A DNA stretch of 64,000 nt from Rachycentron canadum (Eukaryota > Chordata > Actinopteri > Carangiformes > Rachycentridae). The DNA is taken from the NCBI GenBank assembly GCA_038496675.1, contig CM076653.1:9496407-9560406 (forward strand). Direction: 5' to 3'. The notes beneath the pieces are model-generated. The model was given only the letters and a program-made list of their open reading frames with translations. It did not search any database and had not been told where the DNA came from. Below, one piece after another: positions 1-12,400 of this stretch. Each line of letters begins with the position of its first letter. Within the stretch, counting starts at the first letter, position 1. The translations under genes were made by a program, and so were the position numbers.

Positions 1-34
1 GAAGTTATTACAAATTGAAGTTTGTAATAACTTC
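1..34. repeat. Perfect inverted repeat, 14-bp arms, 6-nt loop
   Basis: Bases 1-14 (GAAGTTATTACAAA) are exactly reverse-complementary to 21-34, with loop TTGAAG. The window starts exactly at this palindrome, so it may be part of a longer foldback element or the end of a MITE. No second copy was seen in the window. Confidence 0.8.
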
Positions 35-1438
35 ATAACACAGTACACTAGGTCAATATTGACATGTTCTTTGGAACGAACAAGCTTTGACTTTACTTTT
101 TGACCATTTTTGAACAGTTGTCTGATTGTGCTGGATACATCAAGTGGCACATCTGGATGCCTAAGAATCAGATTTTATTCACATTGCTATTAAGCTGGTA
201 AGATATATAAGATATGAAGGTGTTCAGGTTTTTATTGTAAATAGAATTGGACGCTGTGTGGATTTAAACTACCAGTAGTCGTCAGACTGCACTTGAGCAA
301 TGTCAACAGTTGTAAAAGGGAGACAGGAAGTGATATATTTTAATAAATACAGCCACAAGAGATGCATGAAATGTATTTCCCAGCTATGGAGTCATAGCAG
401 TGTGATCCCATAAAATCAGATTTTTAGAGTCAGATTTCATAAATAAAAATGTTGCTGGGCCTGACTCTAGTTTTCTACAGACAAACCCAGGCTCATGGAC
501 TGCACAATCAATAGCATACCACAGCCAGGAAAACCTCTTTCTCATCCTCTGAGATTACATTGGGACTGCCTGGACTTGTCATTATCAACTGTTGTGGTCA
601 CTCAATGAATGTAGTAAACTGCATTCTAGCTCTCCCAGCTCTGCGATTACATGTGTGGGAGGACATCTATGAAAAGAGCGAGTCTCTTTGTTTACTGTGT
701 TGCCAGGATTACAAGATCAGCATTGAAGACCACACCTTTGTCTGCATAGTACAAGTGCGTCTGTCAGACTCACAAAGGGTATCCTGTTTTTAGGCTCATA
801 CTGGGCCAGGTCCAGAAACACCCAATGGCCTTATTTGCTTAGCCATCAGACATACATGGTTAATCATATGTATTATACTCTCCTTGTAACAATATTCAAA
901 TCATGGGTGGACACAATAGTACATATTATTGTGCAAAAGAGAGTTACATAAGAGAAAAAAGCCTCCCAGTCCTCCTAAAATTGATTAATGAATAGATAAT
1001 AGATATAGATCATATTCATTTGGCCAAAAGAACAATATTCTTTTTTCTTTTTTTTTTTCGTTTTGTTTTTATTGGTTTATCTGTTACAAAAAGGAAAAAC
1101 TGTTAGATGAGTAGAAGTAAATATTCAACCAAAACTTTCACATTGTAGATCTGTTCAATTATTTCCATATCAATTTCAAGGCAATTAATCGGGCACTGTT
1201 TTGATAATCAAGTAATTGTTTAAGACATGCAAAAATACTTTACACTTCAACTGTGACAGGCATTTGTCACTTTTTTTTTCACAACGCTGTCAAGACTATG
1301 ATCGGCAGATTAATTGAGCATGAAAATGGTTTCATTCATTTCACTGATGGGAAAAGTTTAAATGTACATGTTGACAGAAATACTGCCTCCTTAACATCAA
1401 ATTATGAACTATCCTTTGCTGAACTGTCTCTTTTCTTC
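35..1438 (+). other. Intronic sequence upstream of the first glcci1 exon seen
   Basis: AT-rich sequence with a T-run at 1041-1058. No exon with conserved glcci1 protein and splice sites could be found, so this is taken as part of a glcci1 intron. Confidence 0.5.
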
Positions 1439-1441
1439 CAG

Positions 1442-1567
1442 CAGATTGCTAAACTGAGGCTGCAGCTGCAGCGCAGCAAACAGGTCAGTCGGCAGAGTAA
1501 AGACAGGGAGCAGAGCTCACTGCAGCTGCCACAACAGGCGCAGCACAGCAGTGCATGCCAACCTCAG
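1442..1567 (+). CDS. glcci1: glcci1 exon (first in window)
   Basis: A 126-nt, phase 0-0 exon encoding 42 residues starting Q-I-A-K-L-R. The pyrimidine tract TCTCTTTTCTTCCAG precedes it and GTGAGT follows. The acceptor is a tandem NAGNAG, so use of the second AG would drop one Gln. Confidence 0.85.
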
Positions 1568-4500
1568 GTGAGTTATTCCTGTCAATGTTCTTGCCCTGCC
1601 AAACTGAATCACCAGCATGCTCTTTTCAGATGAAAACATTAACTAACCCTGACTTTGGTGATGCACTGACAGCAGTGAAATGATAAGGTAGCTTAGCAGC
1701 CACCAAACCATATCACCAACAACTGTTAAAGATAAGAGGGCTGAATATGAGTATACTGGGGTTAAGCAAGCTGGCTCTCTACATTACGTGGTTATCTGTT
1801 TCAGATGATAAATCGATCAGGATTTTGTGTAATTATTTGAGATATTAGTTTCAGCTTCCATTGTGATAAAGCTGTTGGTAACATAGCCACTATTTGAGGA
1901 CTGAGTATAGCGTGACAGTTCCTGTATATTTCTAGGGCCTCAAAAGTTTATTATGATGCATGTTGCACAGCATTCGACTGAGAAGGTCTTGTTAATGACT
2001 CCCTATTGTGACCAGTAGTGTCAGAAGAGGAGAGGGGGGAATGTGTCTGGACATGCCCAGTCCTCTCCTTGTTTGGAGTTCATTCATTAACAGATGCCCA
2101 GCAACGGTACATCAGCCACTGTGGGAAAACTAATATAGAAAGTGAAATGCTATGCCCTATATGCATCTAATAGACCCCAGTTATAGCTTTGTTTTTGTTC
2201 CGTATGACATTTAATCCCACTATGTATTTAAACCGAACACCTCCACCCATTAAATATCCCATGGAACTGGATCAGCAACAATTTAGTATTGCAAGCAGAT
2301 CTTGGGGTCACAAACTCCAAGACAAATGCAGCATTGTGTGAAGGTCTTTTGCTGTTTCCTGAGAGCGCGGGTATGCATTTGAGTGCATATTATTTTGACA
2401 TGTACGTACGTCGTCATTTATATTTGATTTTTGTCTGTCTTTGCTTCCAGTACAAAGGAACTTCGTCAGCCTTATCGACAATCCCGGTGCCAAAATCCCT
2501 CATATGCAGAGTGCCGAGCAGTGTGGAGGGCATCAACCACGAGCTAGAAAATGTGTTCATCAGAGAGGACTGGGAGCAGGGGATACAGGTAGGGCTATGT
2601 ACACTTACTAGCAACAGGTAGTGTTTAAAAACAACTTACAATGCTTGTTGAACAGCAGACCTGAACAATATGACTCACCTAACCTTACCCGATCCATCTT
2701 TTTGCAATGTCTTCTCATCTTCTGTCCATGTCGGGTTCATGTCATATCCTACAGCCTGCAAATACAAGTAGCCAAGAATTGTTGACAGCAGTGTCCTAGT
2801 TGTAACTGAATAGGACATACAAGGAAGTTCTGACAGCTGCAATGTCTCCATTTGTGAAAAGAACTGCAGAATTGTCAAAAATTGGCAGTAGTGTCTTTAT
2901 AACTGTTTTCAAACAGTCAGATATTATTGAAATACAACCAGTGCAGTTACTTATTATAGAAAGACGATATGTATATAGCCGACACTATTTGTTGATAGCT
3001 GTTAGACTTGTTAGCAAATTGCAAAAAAAAAAAAAAAAGTAAGGCAATAGATAAGAGCTAATTGTGGATTTATTTCTATTCTGGAGTGGTCAGCATCAGC
3101 CAACATCAGACGTTGCAATATTGTGTGGAGGCTCTGTCGTCCAAAATGGTGAATTTCTTCCGTTCTTCATTCAGCTCTCATGGGTTTATACAGCAAAAGC
3201 CACAGCCTGTGATCCAACTGTAAACCAAAACACAGGATTGGATGTTGCTGTCTCTCTAAACTTGCATAACTGTCTTAGTAATAAGACACCGACTAAAGGA
3301 CAACATACACACAGGCAGTTTATAACGCATGCCAAGCACCAACGCCCATTGTTTTCTTTAGGCCCATATGCTGACCATTGAGTCTTAGTGGCGTGAAGTC
3401 ATTAGGATACATCACTGTGCTTCAGCTCTCCAGAAAGGCTCCTTCCTAAATCACCTCATCCCAGCTACCTCCAATTAAACTGCTCTTAAGTGCACCAGTG
3501 TCTGTATAATGCAAATGTGTCTTACACTCAACACTGGACAAAAGTCATTAATATTGTCGGGCTCTGTTTACATCCGTAATGTTTGTCGAGGAAGGAGTGA
3601 ATCGTCGTATGTTACATCCGTTTATATACATGAATGTAGCTGTGGACGAAAATATATTTTTAGGATGTCCTTAAAATGTATTACATGCACACAAACGACT
3701 CTCTTGTAAAGTCACTTACAACAGTGTGCGCCATACAGTCAGACAGCAGGACACATATATTCTCACTCACACTGAATTAAATCTCTTGGAGGCGAGTAGA
3801 CCCGTAAATCCCGCCTGATGTGGGGTAGTAAACCTTGGCAGGGCTGTGCAGCTCTCCCCTCTTAGAAAGTCACAAACACACACAGACTTTAAACACACAT
3901 ACAAACGCCACACCACTACAGATTTACAGCCTGCTGTGCACCAAGCCTTTTTTTTTTTTTCCCTTCTCTCCCATTTGAATCAGCTGTGCCAAAGCAGAAT
4001 GCTCTGCATATCACATCGTTCATCTACTGTCAAGTATTACCATCTGGTGTGGTGTTTGCTTCTCCAATTGCCCTTTAAACAAGCAGACAAACAAACCAGA
4101 GGCTTTTTAGTTCCAGTCATTCTTGGACTTTTTAGCTGATGCGCTCTTAACCCAGTCTGATGTCGTCCAGTGAATGGGCAGGTAGCTGTTTAACATCTGG
4201 CACAGGGACACATCATCTGTTCACATGGGTTTTTCAAGGACACATTGGCTGTTATGGGGGATTGAGTGTGACCTTTTGAGTTACGATTCTCTCTAAACGC
4301 TGAGCATCACCTTTCTGCTATTTTAGGATCCATGTATGTAAATGCATGATCTCTCACCACCTCCTCCGCACTCTGACCTCACAGGCTATGGATGTGGTGG
4401 ATGGCCGGCGACCCCCCTTCCCTCCACATCGCTACAGCAATGGCGGGGACACACGTGACACAGACACGCAGGCCCCTTCCAGTGGTGACTCCAGCCCCTC

Positions 4501-5611
4501 GCCCCGCCCCTGCAGCTCTGACCACCTCCACTCCCCTGACGGAAGCCCCTGTTCTGCAGAGGACATCGACAAAGGTGAGCCTTCACTGTTCGATGGATGC
4601 AGCGTCGGTTTGTTGAATTAAAGGGCAGCTCCACCAATTTTCCACATCAAAAACATTGCATAAAGCCACAAATCCCCTTGTCCAGGGAAATGAACCTCAA
4701 GATTTCTTAAAGGAATTATTTAGGTACTGAAAGATGGCATTAAATTCATGCTTAGACGTGTGCTCTTGTTTGCTTCAACTCTAAATGTATCATAAGTAAA
4801 AAGAAGGAAAGTAATTGTAAACTCTCTTAACTGTATTTTCAGACAGTGTGTGCAGTTCTCCTCTCCCCAAGTTTGCCACTTCTCCCAAACCTAACAACAG
4901 CTACATGTTTAAACGGGAACCTCCAGAGGGCTGTGAGAAGGTCAAAGTGTTTGAGGAGATGGTGTAAGTACGCTTTCATTTAAACATCTGTGTATGTTGT
5001 TTAAATGCTCCCTCATATTTGACACTGTGCTACTGTGCAGATGTAATGTTCTCTGCTGCCCCTGCACTGAGCATGTTGCTCATTTAAAAGAAAAACCATA
5101 GAGTTTACTGTACTTTTTCACGGCATACTTGCATGGTGGGTGGAAGGGATAAGGGGGAAAAAAAGTTGTGTAGGATAAATGATTAGCATTTAATCTGAAC
5201 AGTCATATAAACAAAATATAATAAGCAAAAATACTGAGCTCAACTTCTGTTGTCCTCAGGTCTGGAAAATCAAAAGGCTTCCCTCTTTTCTCATGCCCGG
5301 ACAAAAACAAGGTGAACTTCATTCCCAGGGGCTCTGCCTTCTGCCCCGTCAAACTCCTCTGCTCCTCCCTGTTCTCCCCCGTTTCTCCTTCGTCCTGCTC
5401 CTCGGCCAGCCCCGGTATTCATGGCAACGAGAGCCCTGGGCCTCAGGTGACCCCAACTCTACCCACTGCACCACTACCTACCTTTCCGGCCTCCACTGAT
5501 TGGAGCACCGACAAAAGCACAGGCATAAACACAGACAACAGCACAGACAGCCAGAGCCCCGACACAGATGTGGGGAAAGATGGCTCAGCACAAGTTCTCC
5601 TCACCAGCTAG
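1442..5611 (+). CDS. glcci1: glcci1, C-terminal part (last five coding exons)
   Basis: Glucocorticoid-induced transcript 1 (FAM117 family), a Ser-rich intracellular protein of poorly defined biochemical role, known from glucocorticoid response and kidney podocytes. Five exons are read: 1442-1567, 2451-2588, 4385-4574, 4843-4963 and 5260-5611, joining in phase to about 308 residues that end at TAG 5609-5611. Family signatures seen are QIAKLRLQLQRSKQ in the first exon, SSVEGINHELE in the second, SPKPNNSYMFKREPPEGCEK across the fourth, and CPDKNKVNFIP then GSAFCPVKL in the last. All junctions are GT-AG. The first exon or exons, with the long Ser-rich N-terminus, are outside the window. The tail after GSAFCPVKL is Ser/Thr/Asp-rich and does not resemble the mammalian tail as I remember it. 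Teleosts carry two glcci1 copies and I cannot say which this is. The gene converges on ica1. Confidence 0.88.
1568..4384 (+). other. glcci1 introns (1568-2450, 2589-4384; also 4575-4842, 4964-5259)
   Basis: Intronic sequence of ordinary AT-rich character. Poly-A near 3022-3037 and poly-T near 3949-3961 are the only low-complexity tracts. I see no coding or RNA feature beyond the exons. Confidence 0.6.
2451..2588 (+). CDS. glcci1: glcci1 exon
   Basis: A 138-nt, phase 0-0 exon of 46 residues, from YKGTSSALSTIPVPKS to REDWEQGIQ. It holds the family motif SSVEGINHELE. Acceptor TTGCTTCCAG, donor GTAGGG. Confidence 0.88.
4385..4574 (+). CDS. glcci1: glcci1 exon
   Basis: A 190-nt exon starting in phase 0 and ending one base into a codon. 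It encodes a Pro/Ser/Asp-rich linker, with PCSAEDIDK at its end. Acceptor CTCACAG, donor GTGAGC. Confidence 0.85.
4843..4963 (+). CDS. glcci1: glcci1 exon
   Basis: A 121-nt exon that completes an Asp codon and ends two bases into a Val codon. It encodes the most conserved stretch, SPLPKFATSPKPNNSYMFKR, followed by EPPEGCEKVKVFEEM. Acceptor TGTATTTTCAG, donor GTAAGT. Confidence 0.9.
5260..5611 (+). CDS. glcci1: glcci1 terminal coding exon
   Basis: Encodes SGKSKGFPLFSCPDKNKVNF and on to the TAG at 5609-5611 (117 codons including the stop). After GSAFCPVKL the sequence becomes Ser/Pro-rich and then a Thr/Asp/Ser-rich tail. Acceptor TTGTCCTCAG. A GT at 5448 (CAG/GTGACC) could in principle act as a donor, so the last ~50 residues are less certain. 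Confidence 0.85.
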
Positions 5612-7708
5612 TCCTCAGGTATTGATGACCAAACCACCTACAGCTCAAACATTTCAACTAGTTAGGTGGTAAGGTTTAAAAAGAAAAAAAAAAAAGAAAA
5701 AAAAAAGATCCTTGCACTCCGTTAATCCTAACATTAGCCAGCAGGGAGTGCCCAAGGTCTAGAGATGACAAACACTTATGAAGATAATGGTACCAGCATC
5801 CTGCTGCGCAAGCATTTCTGCTCGGTTCCAGTGTTTGTCCTGCTCTCTGTTGTATCAAAAAAAAAAAAAAAAAAACTTGATGGTTTGGTCATTTGCACTC
5901 AGATTTTAGAGAGTGCGGACCTTGGGCACAGCCTCCCTTCACCCATCACTAACCTAGCCTTCTCCTCTGTATCGTGACATCACCCATAACAAAAATAGCT
6001 TTGCTTTCTTTTGCAAAAAGTAGTGATGACTGCTCAAATTATTGTGTTACGTAGTGCCGGCAGTTCTATCAAGTTGAAATTAAAAAGGAAAAAAATCCAA
6101 ATCTTTGACAAGACACAACTCTCAAACACATTCTTCTCATGTTATCTAACCAGCTTATTAGCTGTAAAGTGTTCAGCGAGCTCAAATCTAAAGTACATGT
6201 ATGTAAGCGTCTTGACAGGATGGGAAATGCTCGTTTCATCTTTTTAACATACTGGGTTGTCTTACCGTTGGAATACCTTTCCCCACATTAACCACAATGT
6301 TTGCACCTGTTAAGACAAGGCCATGGCTGTTTTTTATTTGTTTATTTGAAAGTATTTGTAGCACAGTGTCTGTGTGAAACCAGCAGTCAGTCAGTGGAGG
6401 CTCCACCCAACAGGCTCACAATCCAAGACTTTGCATTTCTAGTCTGATCACAATTAAAACTCGGTAAGCTCGACACAAAATGCTAATATCAGCTGTTTAT
6501 TCAGAGACCAAATAACCAATAACAAAGCACACAACTCCCCCATTGCCTTGTTTTATTGCCCCACACTACCCAGAACAATAACTCAGGTTATGTGGAATGT
6601 ACTTGCTTGGACTATGTTGCCTTTCCCCAGTGTTCGACTTTCTTCTACAGAAAGACAATAGAGTCTTGTGCAGAGATGTTTTATTTTTTTTTCCCCGGAG
6701 AGGGAGGTTATTACAGACTGAATCAGCTGATTGATGTCACAGTTGGTGACAGATGGCTTTTGCATTAACCTGTTCAGGTTAGAGTTTCAGGTGCTATGAC
6801 ACATTCCAGAGATCACTGTTGCATTGGTCAACTGTGAGTTCTCATGTAAATGGAACTAGCTAAATAAGCTACACCCTCCCAAAATTAAAAAGTTGACAAT
6901 TATGTTGTTTGTTTTGCCCCATTGTTAAATATATACCAAAGCAAATTTCAAAACAACGAAAGGCCTGTCATGTATTTGGGAAACAGGAAGGCACTATTTT
7001 TGTGCCAAAGGCAGAATGTTTAAGTACGTTTTTGTTTTGTTTGTGAACAGTTCAGCAACATATAAACACTGGTTCGTAGTGTTTCAAACACAGGCGCTAA
7101 TCCTTAAACCAAGCCCAAGCACTTATATTAATTGAGACGATAATCACTGTTTTTATTTTGGACCAATTTGTAAGTTAAAACAATCAGAATTTGAGTGCAA
7201 TTGATTTTGTTTTTAAGTAAAGCTACACTAACATTTTTTTTTTTTTTTTTTTTTTTGTGTAATAAAGTTTGGCTCAAGCTACAGATCCTAGCAGATGTGC
7301 CCTGATGTTACCTTCACAAGTTGTATCACCGTAACATATTAAAGAAAAGAAAAGAAAAGAAAAAGAAAAAAAAAGGACTGATTTCGAGCGGGTTAACTTT
7401 GAATGGGAGGATTAAACTAGTAAATGTTCCATTTTGAAACGTTGGTCTTTCTAGCCACTTGCACACAGATACAAATATGAACAACATATGCAACGCATTC
7501 CTCACAGTTTAAGTTGAAATTCTCTGTTCTGCTTGCACCTCCAAGAGTTTCAATCATACTAATTTTAATTTTATTCACAAGCTCATTGTGCAGTGCAGTT
7601 AAGAAATGGTTGCCATGTTTGGCAATGATGATTCAGTTTTCCTGTGTATTATGCATTTTTATGTAGATCTTGTGTGTGTTTTTCAATAAAGAAAACAAAA
7701 AAATCTCT
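5612..7708 (+). other. glcci1: glcci1 3' UTR with polyadenylation signals
   Basis: AT-rich non-coding sequence after the glcci1 stop, with A-rich runs near 5680-5706 and 5858-5875, a T-run at 7234-7256 and an AAAAG-type tract at 7341-7376. AATAAA occurs at 7261-7266 and 7685-7690. The second lies just after a TGTGTGTTTTTC stretch and is the more likely end, giving a UTR of about 2.1 kb. No conserved ORF is visible. Confidence 0.55.
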
Positions 7709-8950
7709 GATTGGGTATGTAATCCTTTTCAAAGGCTGTAGACAACCAATGTCAGTATACAGGAAGATGGCATTTATATACAAATAGGAGTCAAAGTAAG
7801 GCAATCAATGTATTTTGGTTATGATTGAATAGTAACAAATGACACAAGGCTTAGTTTACAACAAAATAAATTCACTCAGTTGAAATATAGTGTATAAGGA
7901 ATCCAATAATAACTCTAAAGAGGTTTGATATTGTTGACTTGTGATTAGGTTAAGGCATTTACTCTGATATACAGCAATTTATGCAGCATTGTGAAATCAG
8001 TAGGATTGAATTTTCATGATTATCAAACCTTCCAGTTAAAAAAAACAACACACTGAAAACTGCATATGTTGCACATGAAAGCCAAATAACTGAATGACAA
8101 ATAAATACATATTGAAATGATAAAATATATACTGATGAAAAATCTCACATTAATATAAACGTATTGTTCTTTCAATCACACCGTTACCGGATAACATAAA
8201 AACAAGGCATGCAACATGCAATAATAGATGGGTGATATGTGTATTATTACTCAATGGCAAATTCTATGGTCACACTTATGGAGTATATTGGAAAAAAGGG
8301 GATCACAGATACAGCATGAAGCAAACACATTTAAGAGCTTTAGTCTCAAAAGGGAAAAACTCTTTGCCGCCTTAACAAGGAAACAACTCCTCCATGTATC
8401 GGTTCACCCTTTCATATGCGGCTTAATCTTGAGCGTCAGTTGAATCAACCGATGGCAGAAAAATACACCTTTTGAATATTTCTCTATGGCTTCATTTACA
8501 TATGACGCAATTAACTTTCCATCATTTCACATGTTACAGTATTTTGTAAACGCATGAACTATTGCACTGTGATCTTTTGTTCCTCACAAAGTAGTTTTGC
8601 CTGTTTGCAATCCTCAAAAATGAGAATCAGAAATAAAGCGTGAATGCTACGAGAGACTACAGATTTCCAAGGCAGCTAATGTCAAAGGCTTATTGTTCCA
8701 AACTCGTACTGAGGTATCCATGCTAAACATTAAATGCTTAACCCAGTGAAATGGCCGACGGGCTTATTAAGGTTGTCTTGTAAATGTTTCTTTTCTTTCA
8801 CAATGGAAAGGACACTGAGCTGATAGTTACTAGTGGGACATGTACAGCGGCCTATTGCTGCCTCTATGAGAATAATCTGATCCGTTTCTTGTATTAACAC
8901 TTACAATGATCAATTTATATATTGTTATAATAAAATAAAAGGGTTCAGTT
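7709..8950. other. Short intergenic region between convergent glcci1 and ica1
   Basis: AT-rich DNA with no credible ORF. TTTATT on the plus strand (AATAAA for minus-strand ica1) is absent between 7709 and 9342, so the ica1 3' end is unclear. The nearest one lies at 7570-7575, inside the glcci1 3' UTR. Confidence 0.5.
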
Positions 8951-9248
8951 ACAGCTACAACTAATGATTATTTTCATTATTGATTGATCTGCTGATTACA
9001 TCAATTAACTGTTATATAAGATAATTGAAAATGCTGATAATTTGTTTTATGCATCCAACAGGTTAAAAGCCAAAGATATTAAGTTTACTGTCATATGTGA
9101 AAAAGACATATAAAGCAAATCTTTACATTAGAGAAGCCGGATCCAGCGAATGTTTTGCATTTTGAATGTTTGAAGGATATTTCTGTTATTGCATTAGTTG
9201 CAGATTGATTTTCTGTTTAATGACTAATCAGATCAGTCGTTGCAGCTC
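8951..9248 (-). mobile_element. Copy of a dispersed MITE-like repeat (family A)
   Basis: The left end AGCTACAACTAATGATTA is mirrored by GTTGCAGCTC at the right end, so the ends are inverted repeats. The element is AT-rich and non-coding. I recognise it as a diverged copy of a very common teleost repeat whose consensus ends in GTTGCAGCC and carries ATTAATCGA-type motifs. Other copies in the window are at 13610, 25195, 36795, 49785 and 50925. The family name is not known to me. Confidence 0.6.
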
Positions 9249-9342
9249 CGCTCAAAGTGGTAACAATAAGCTGCTGTTCCCACTTAAAACAAACAAACAA
9301 CGTAATCTTTTGAAAAGAGATCACCGTGACTCGCAGGAAGAA

Positions 9343-9464
9343 CTATGCGGTGTGAAGTTCGTGCTCTGTGTCGGTTTTGCCGACAGCATCGGGATTGGAG
9401 AGAGGGTCCAAGTCGGCAAACAGGTTGAACCACGCCGAGAGGTCTTTGGACGCCCCTGCTGTCT
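9343..9464 (-). CDS. ica1: ica1 exon 13, terminal coding
   Basis: 122 nt. ETAGASKDLSAWFNLFADL then DPLSNPDAVGKTDTEHELHT and Ala, stop TAG. It closely matches the vertebrate ICA69 C-terminus. Acceptor CGTTTTACAG. Confidence 0.95.
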
Positions 9465-12400
9465 CTGTAAAACGAGTTAACAAGGGTTGAACGTCACCAA
9501 AGACAAACTGCTGTTCGTCCACTAAAGCCGTGGTGAAAATATAAACACCTCCCATAAAAGTCCCATAAAAGACTGGATGTGGCCGAGGTCCGAAATTATG
9601 AATGGAAACAAGCCACAAGTTCTTAGACAGTACCCATAAACACAGGTTTTACTTGGAATAGCCTTTCTCTTTCAAATCTTCTCGTATGTTTTACTCATTT
9701 GGCTCGGTCCTACCTTTCGCTGCTGGCTTAGAAGGGTTCTGATTGGCTCCAGATGAGGGCCCCGTTGTCTGGGCAACCGACTGCGGAGCGATGCTGGCCC
9801 AATCTGAAATGGAGACGCGGATTTGGATTAATCAGCAGGAGAAACTTAACGTGCCAAAGCATGAGCCAACAAATAAATCATCTCGCTATCATGCACAGAT
9901 ATTGTGGAGCCTCGAAGGACTCACACAAACAGCAATATTGTTTATTAATATTTATTAAAGTACAAGCCTGAGGTCGTGTTTCAATTTATTTTGGTTTTAT
10001 CCTTTTGTGTACGGTTAAGCATTAAATATCACCAGGGAGGACAGTGGAATGTGCTGTTGCTGTTGTATTGTCTTTCGTCCAAACACAAACAAATGAGTCC
10101 AACGGGCTTAAATGACCCAAAAGCCTTTTTGAAGTCTTTGGATATTTTAGTGAATTAGTTTGTTTATGGACAGCAACCGCATTTTCAGCAAGCTGGGTTG
10201 TAGAAGCAGAAATAATATTGAATGAATAAAACAATTCTTCAGGAAACTCCTTTAAGTGTAGAAAAAAAACGCGGAGTGTGACTGCAGCTGCAAGTCACAT
10301 TGCATCCAGGTGAAGGTGCTTGATTTTCTGCCTTCTGAAGATTTGTTATAACTTTTGTTGCACATTCTTGGTCTCTTGCCATTTTGCTTTTGATTTGGCT
10401 TTTCATGCTGTATAATCAGGATCATAAGTTATTTGGCTTAGTGGACCAGGTTGTTTCCAGGATTTGCCTGTTTTGGGCTCCAGTCCTGAGGTTGAATGGA
10501 GGTCATGGGCTTTCTGATGTCATGTGAGTGTGACTTCTTTGGCCACTCTGCCATGTCTGGAAAGGGCTACGCCTACGCTGTTCCTGCAAGATCCCTGAAA
10601 AGAGCAAAATCTCTTGGTCCTTAAGTTAACGTGAGCGGCCTCTCGAACACCTAGTCACCCAGAATAGTTTCATCACTCAGTGTCAATCAGTGGGCCCACA
10701 TTTTGAGAGCACAAAGGCACTTTGTTAAATTAAAGTTTGCGCACACCTGATGTATCGCATACTGCTCTGACCTGCACTCGTAGACTGAGGCCAGCTGGAA
10801 TTAGCTTGGAGCTCTTTCAGTACTTACAAATTGTATTATACTTCTACCAAGATTTGTGCGTCGTTCACGGTTCTGACTGAATTCTGTTGACATCATGTTA
10901 TAAATTGCAGGTGTTTCCACTTCCCCTAATTTGGAATTCACGCTGTAATTTTCCAATTTAATGTGGAAAAAGTCAAGCGGGTTGAATATGTTGTGACAGC
11001 TTTTTAAAAGGAAGAGATTGATCAGCTCCACTGGCCAGCTGGACTCTCAGCCGCCTGCTTCTGAACCCACAGACCATATGCTTCTCCTGGACCTGTTCAG
11101 ATATGCTTTGTTGTGAAGTTGGAGAAAAACACCAGACTTACTTCTCTTTCTAAAACTTTACTTATGTTAAGTTGGTACTTTACTGTGACTCTGAGCCACA
11201 AAGAGATTGTCTTATCAAAATTATTCTAAATCACAATTAAGGGAATTTCCTTTTTTTTTTTTTTTCTCATGCAGAACATAGATTCATACTTAAGATTTAC
11301 ATTTCTTTACATCTTTTTAATAGTGCTACTTAACAGTGCTACTCATAAACCTCCAAACTGAAAACAGACAACCCCAAATCAGCAAAACCAGACGAGGTGC
11401 TCGCAGCCGGTGCCCAGGCCTGGATGAAATGGAAAGTAGTTGGCAATTACCTATGGATAAGCAAATCTAATTGCCATGTTATAATAACCTCCTTCTATTA
11501 CTTAGACAGACGTGGGTCTGATAAATCATTTTAAAGTCAGTTTTCTTCCTGTGTGGAAATAGTTAGCAAAAAAAAAAAAAAACAGATTTTAGCTGTGCTT
11601 CTTGCATTCTCCATGGAAAAAACAATGTAGCTTATTTATTTATCAGGCGTATTCATTTCGCTGACGTTTCTCCTCATGGTAGAAACCTTGAGTGAGCTCA
11701 TTTTTGGTGGAAAAAATACACTCTTGTCATCTGACAAGCTTTTTTGGACCACTTCACCCGTTCTGGTGCGCTTCATTTTCGTCTGGTTAACACGGGCACA
11801 AACGCATGGATTAAAATGTCCTGACCTGAGAGGGAAGACTGCAGATCATTCAAGCTCTGGTCCAGCAGCTGAGATGGTAGAAAGAAGTTGTCCTTTTGCT
11901 GGGCCTCCGCCGGTCTGTTGGACGCTGCGCTCGTTCCCTCCCCGGTGTCTCCAAACACTTCCGTCCACTCTCGAGAGAAGTCTCCCTCGTCCACAGACAC
12001 ACCACCCAGGATCTCATTGAGTAAAGCCATGCTGTCCTTCTCCTCTCCCTCCAACTCTGGATAGGCTGAGAGAGGATCTTCATTTCCTGGAACAACCAGG
12101 CAGAGAGCGATCGGAGGACTTCAGCAATAACACTACAGTAACACAACTCCCGATTTCCCCATCATTTGGCCATTTTAATTGTTTTTTAATTAATATTTGA
12201 CCAGAAACTTCTCTCACATTCGTATGAAATGGTTTTGAGATTATTCTGCATTACTAGTCAATTTGCAGAAAATTAAATGTCAGCCGTTTTAATAATCGTG
12301 CTTCGTCACTTTAGGCAAAGATCCACAACTTGCATTTGTTTCAAAATAAAATGCGCCTATTGTCTTCATCTTCAATGATAGTAAATAGACTGTTCTTGGA

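Noticed and set aside
1253..1441. Open frame extending upstream of the first glcci1 exon
   Set aside because: Crosses a good acceptor (TCTTTTCTTCCAG) and shows no glcci1 similarity; intronic read-through.
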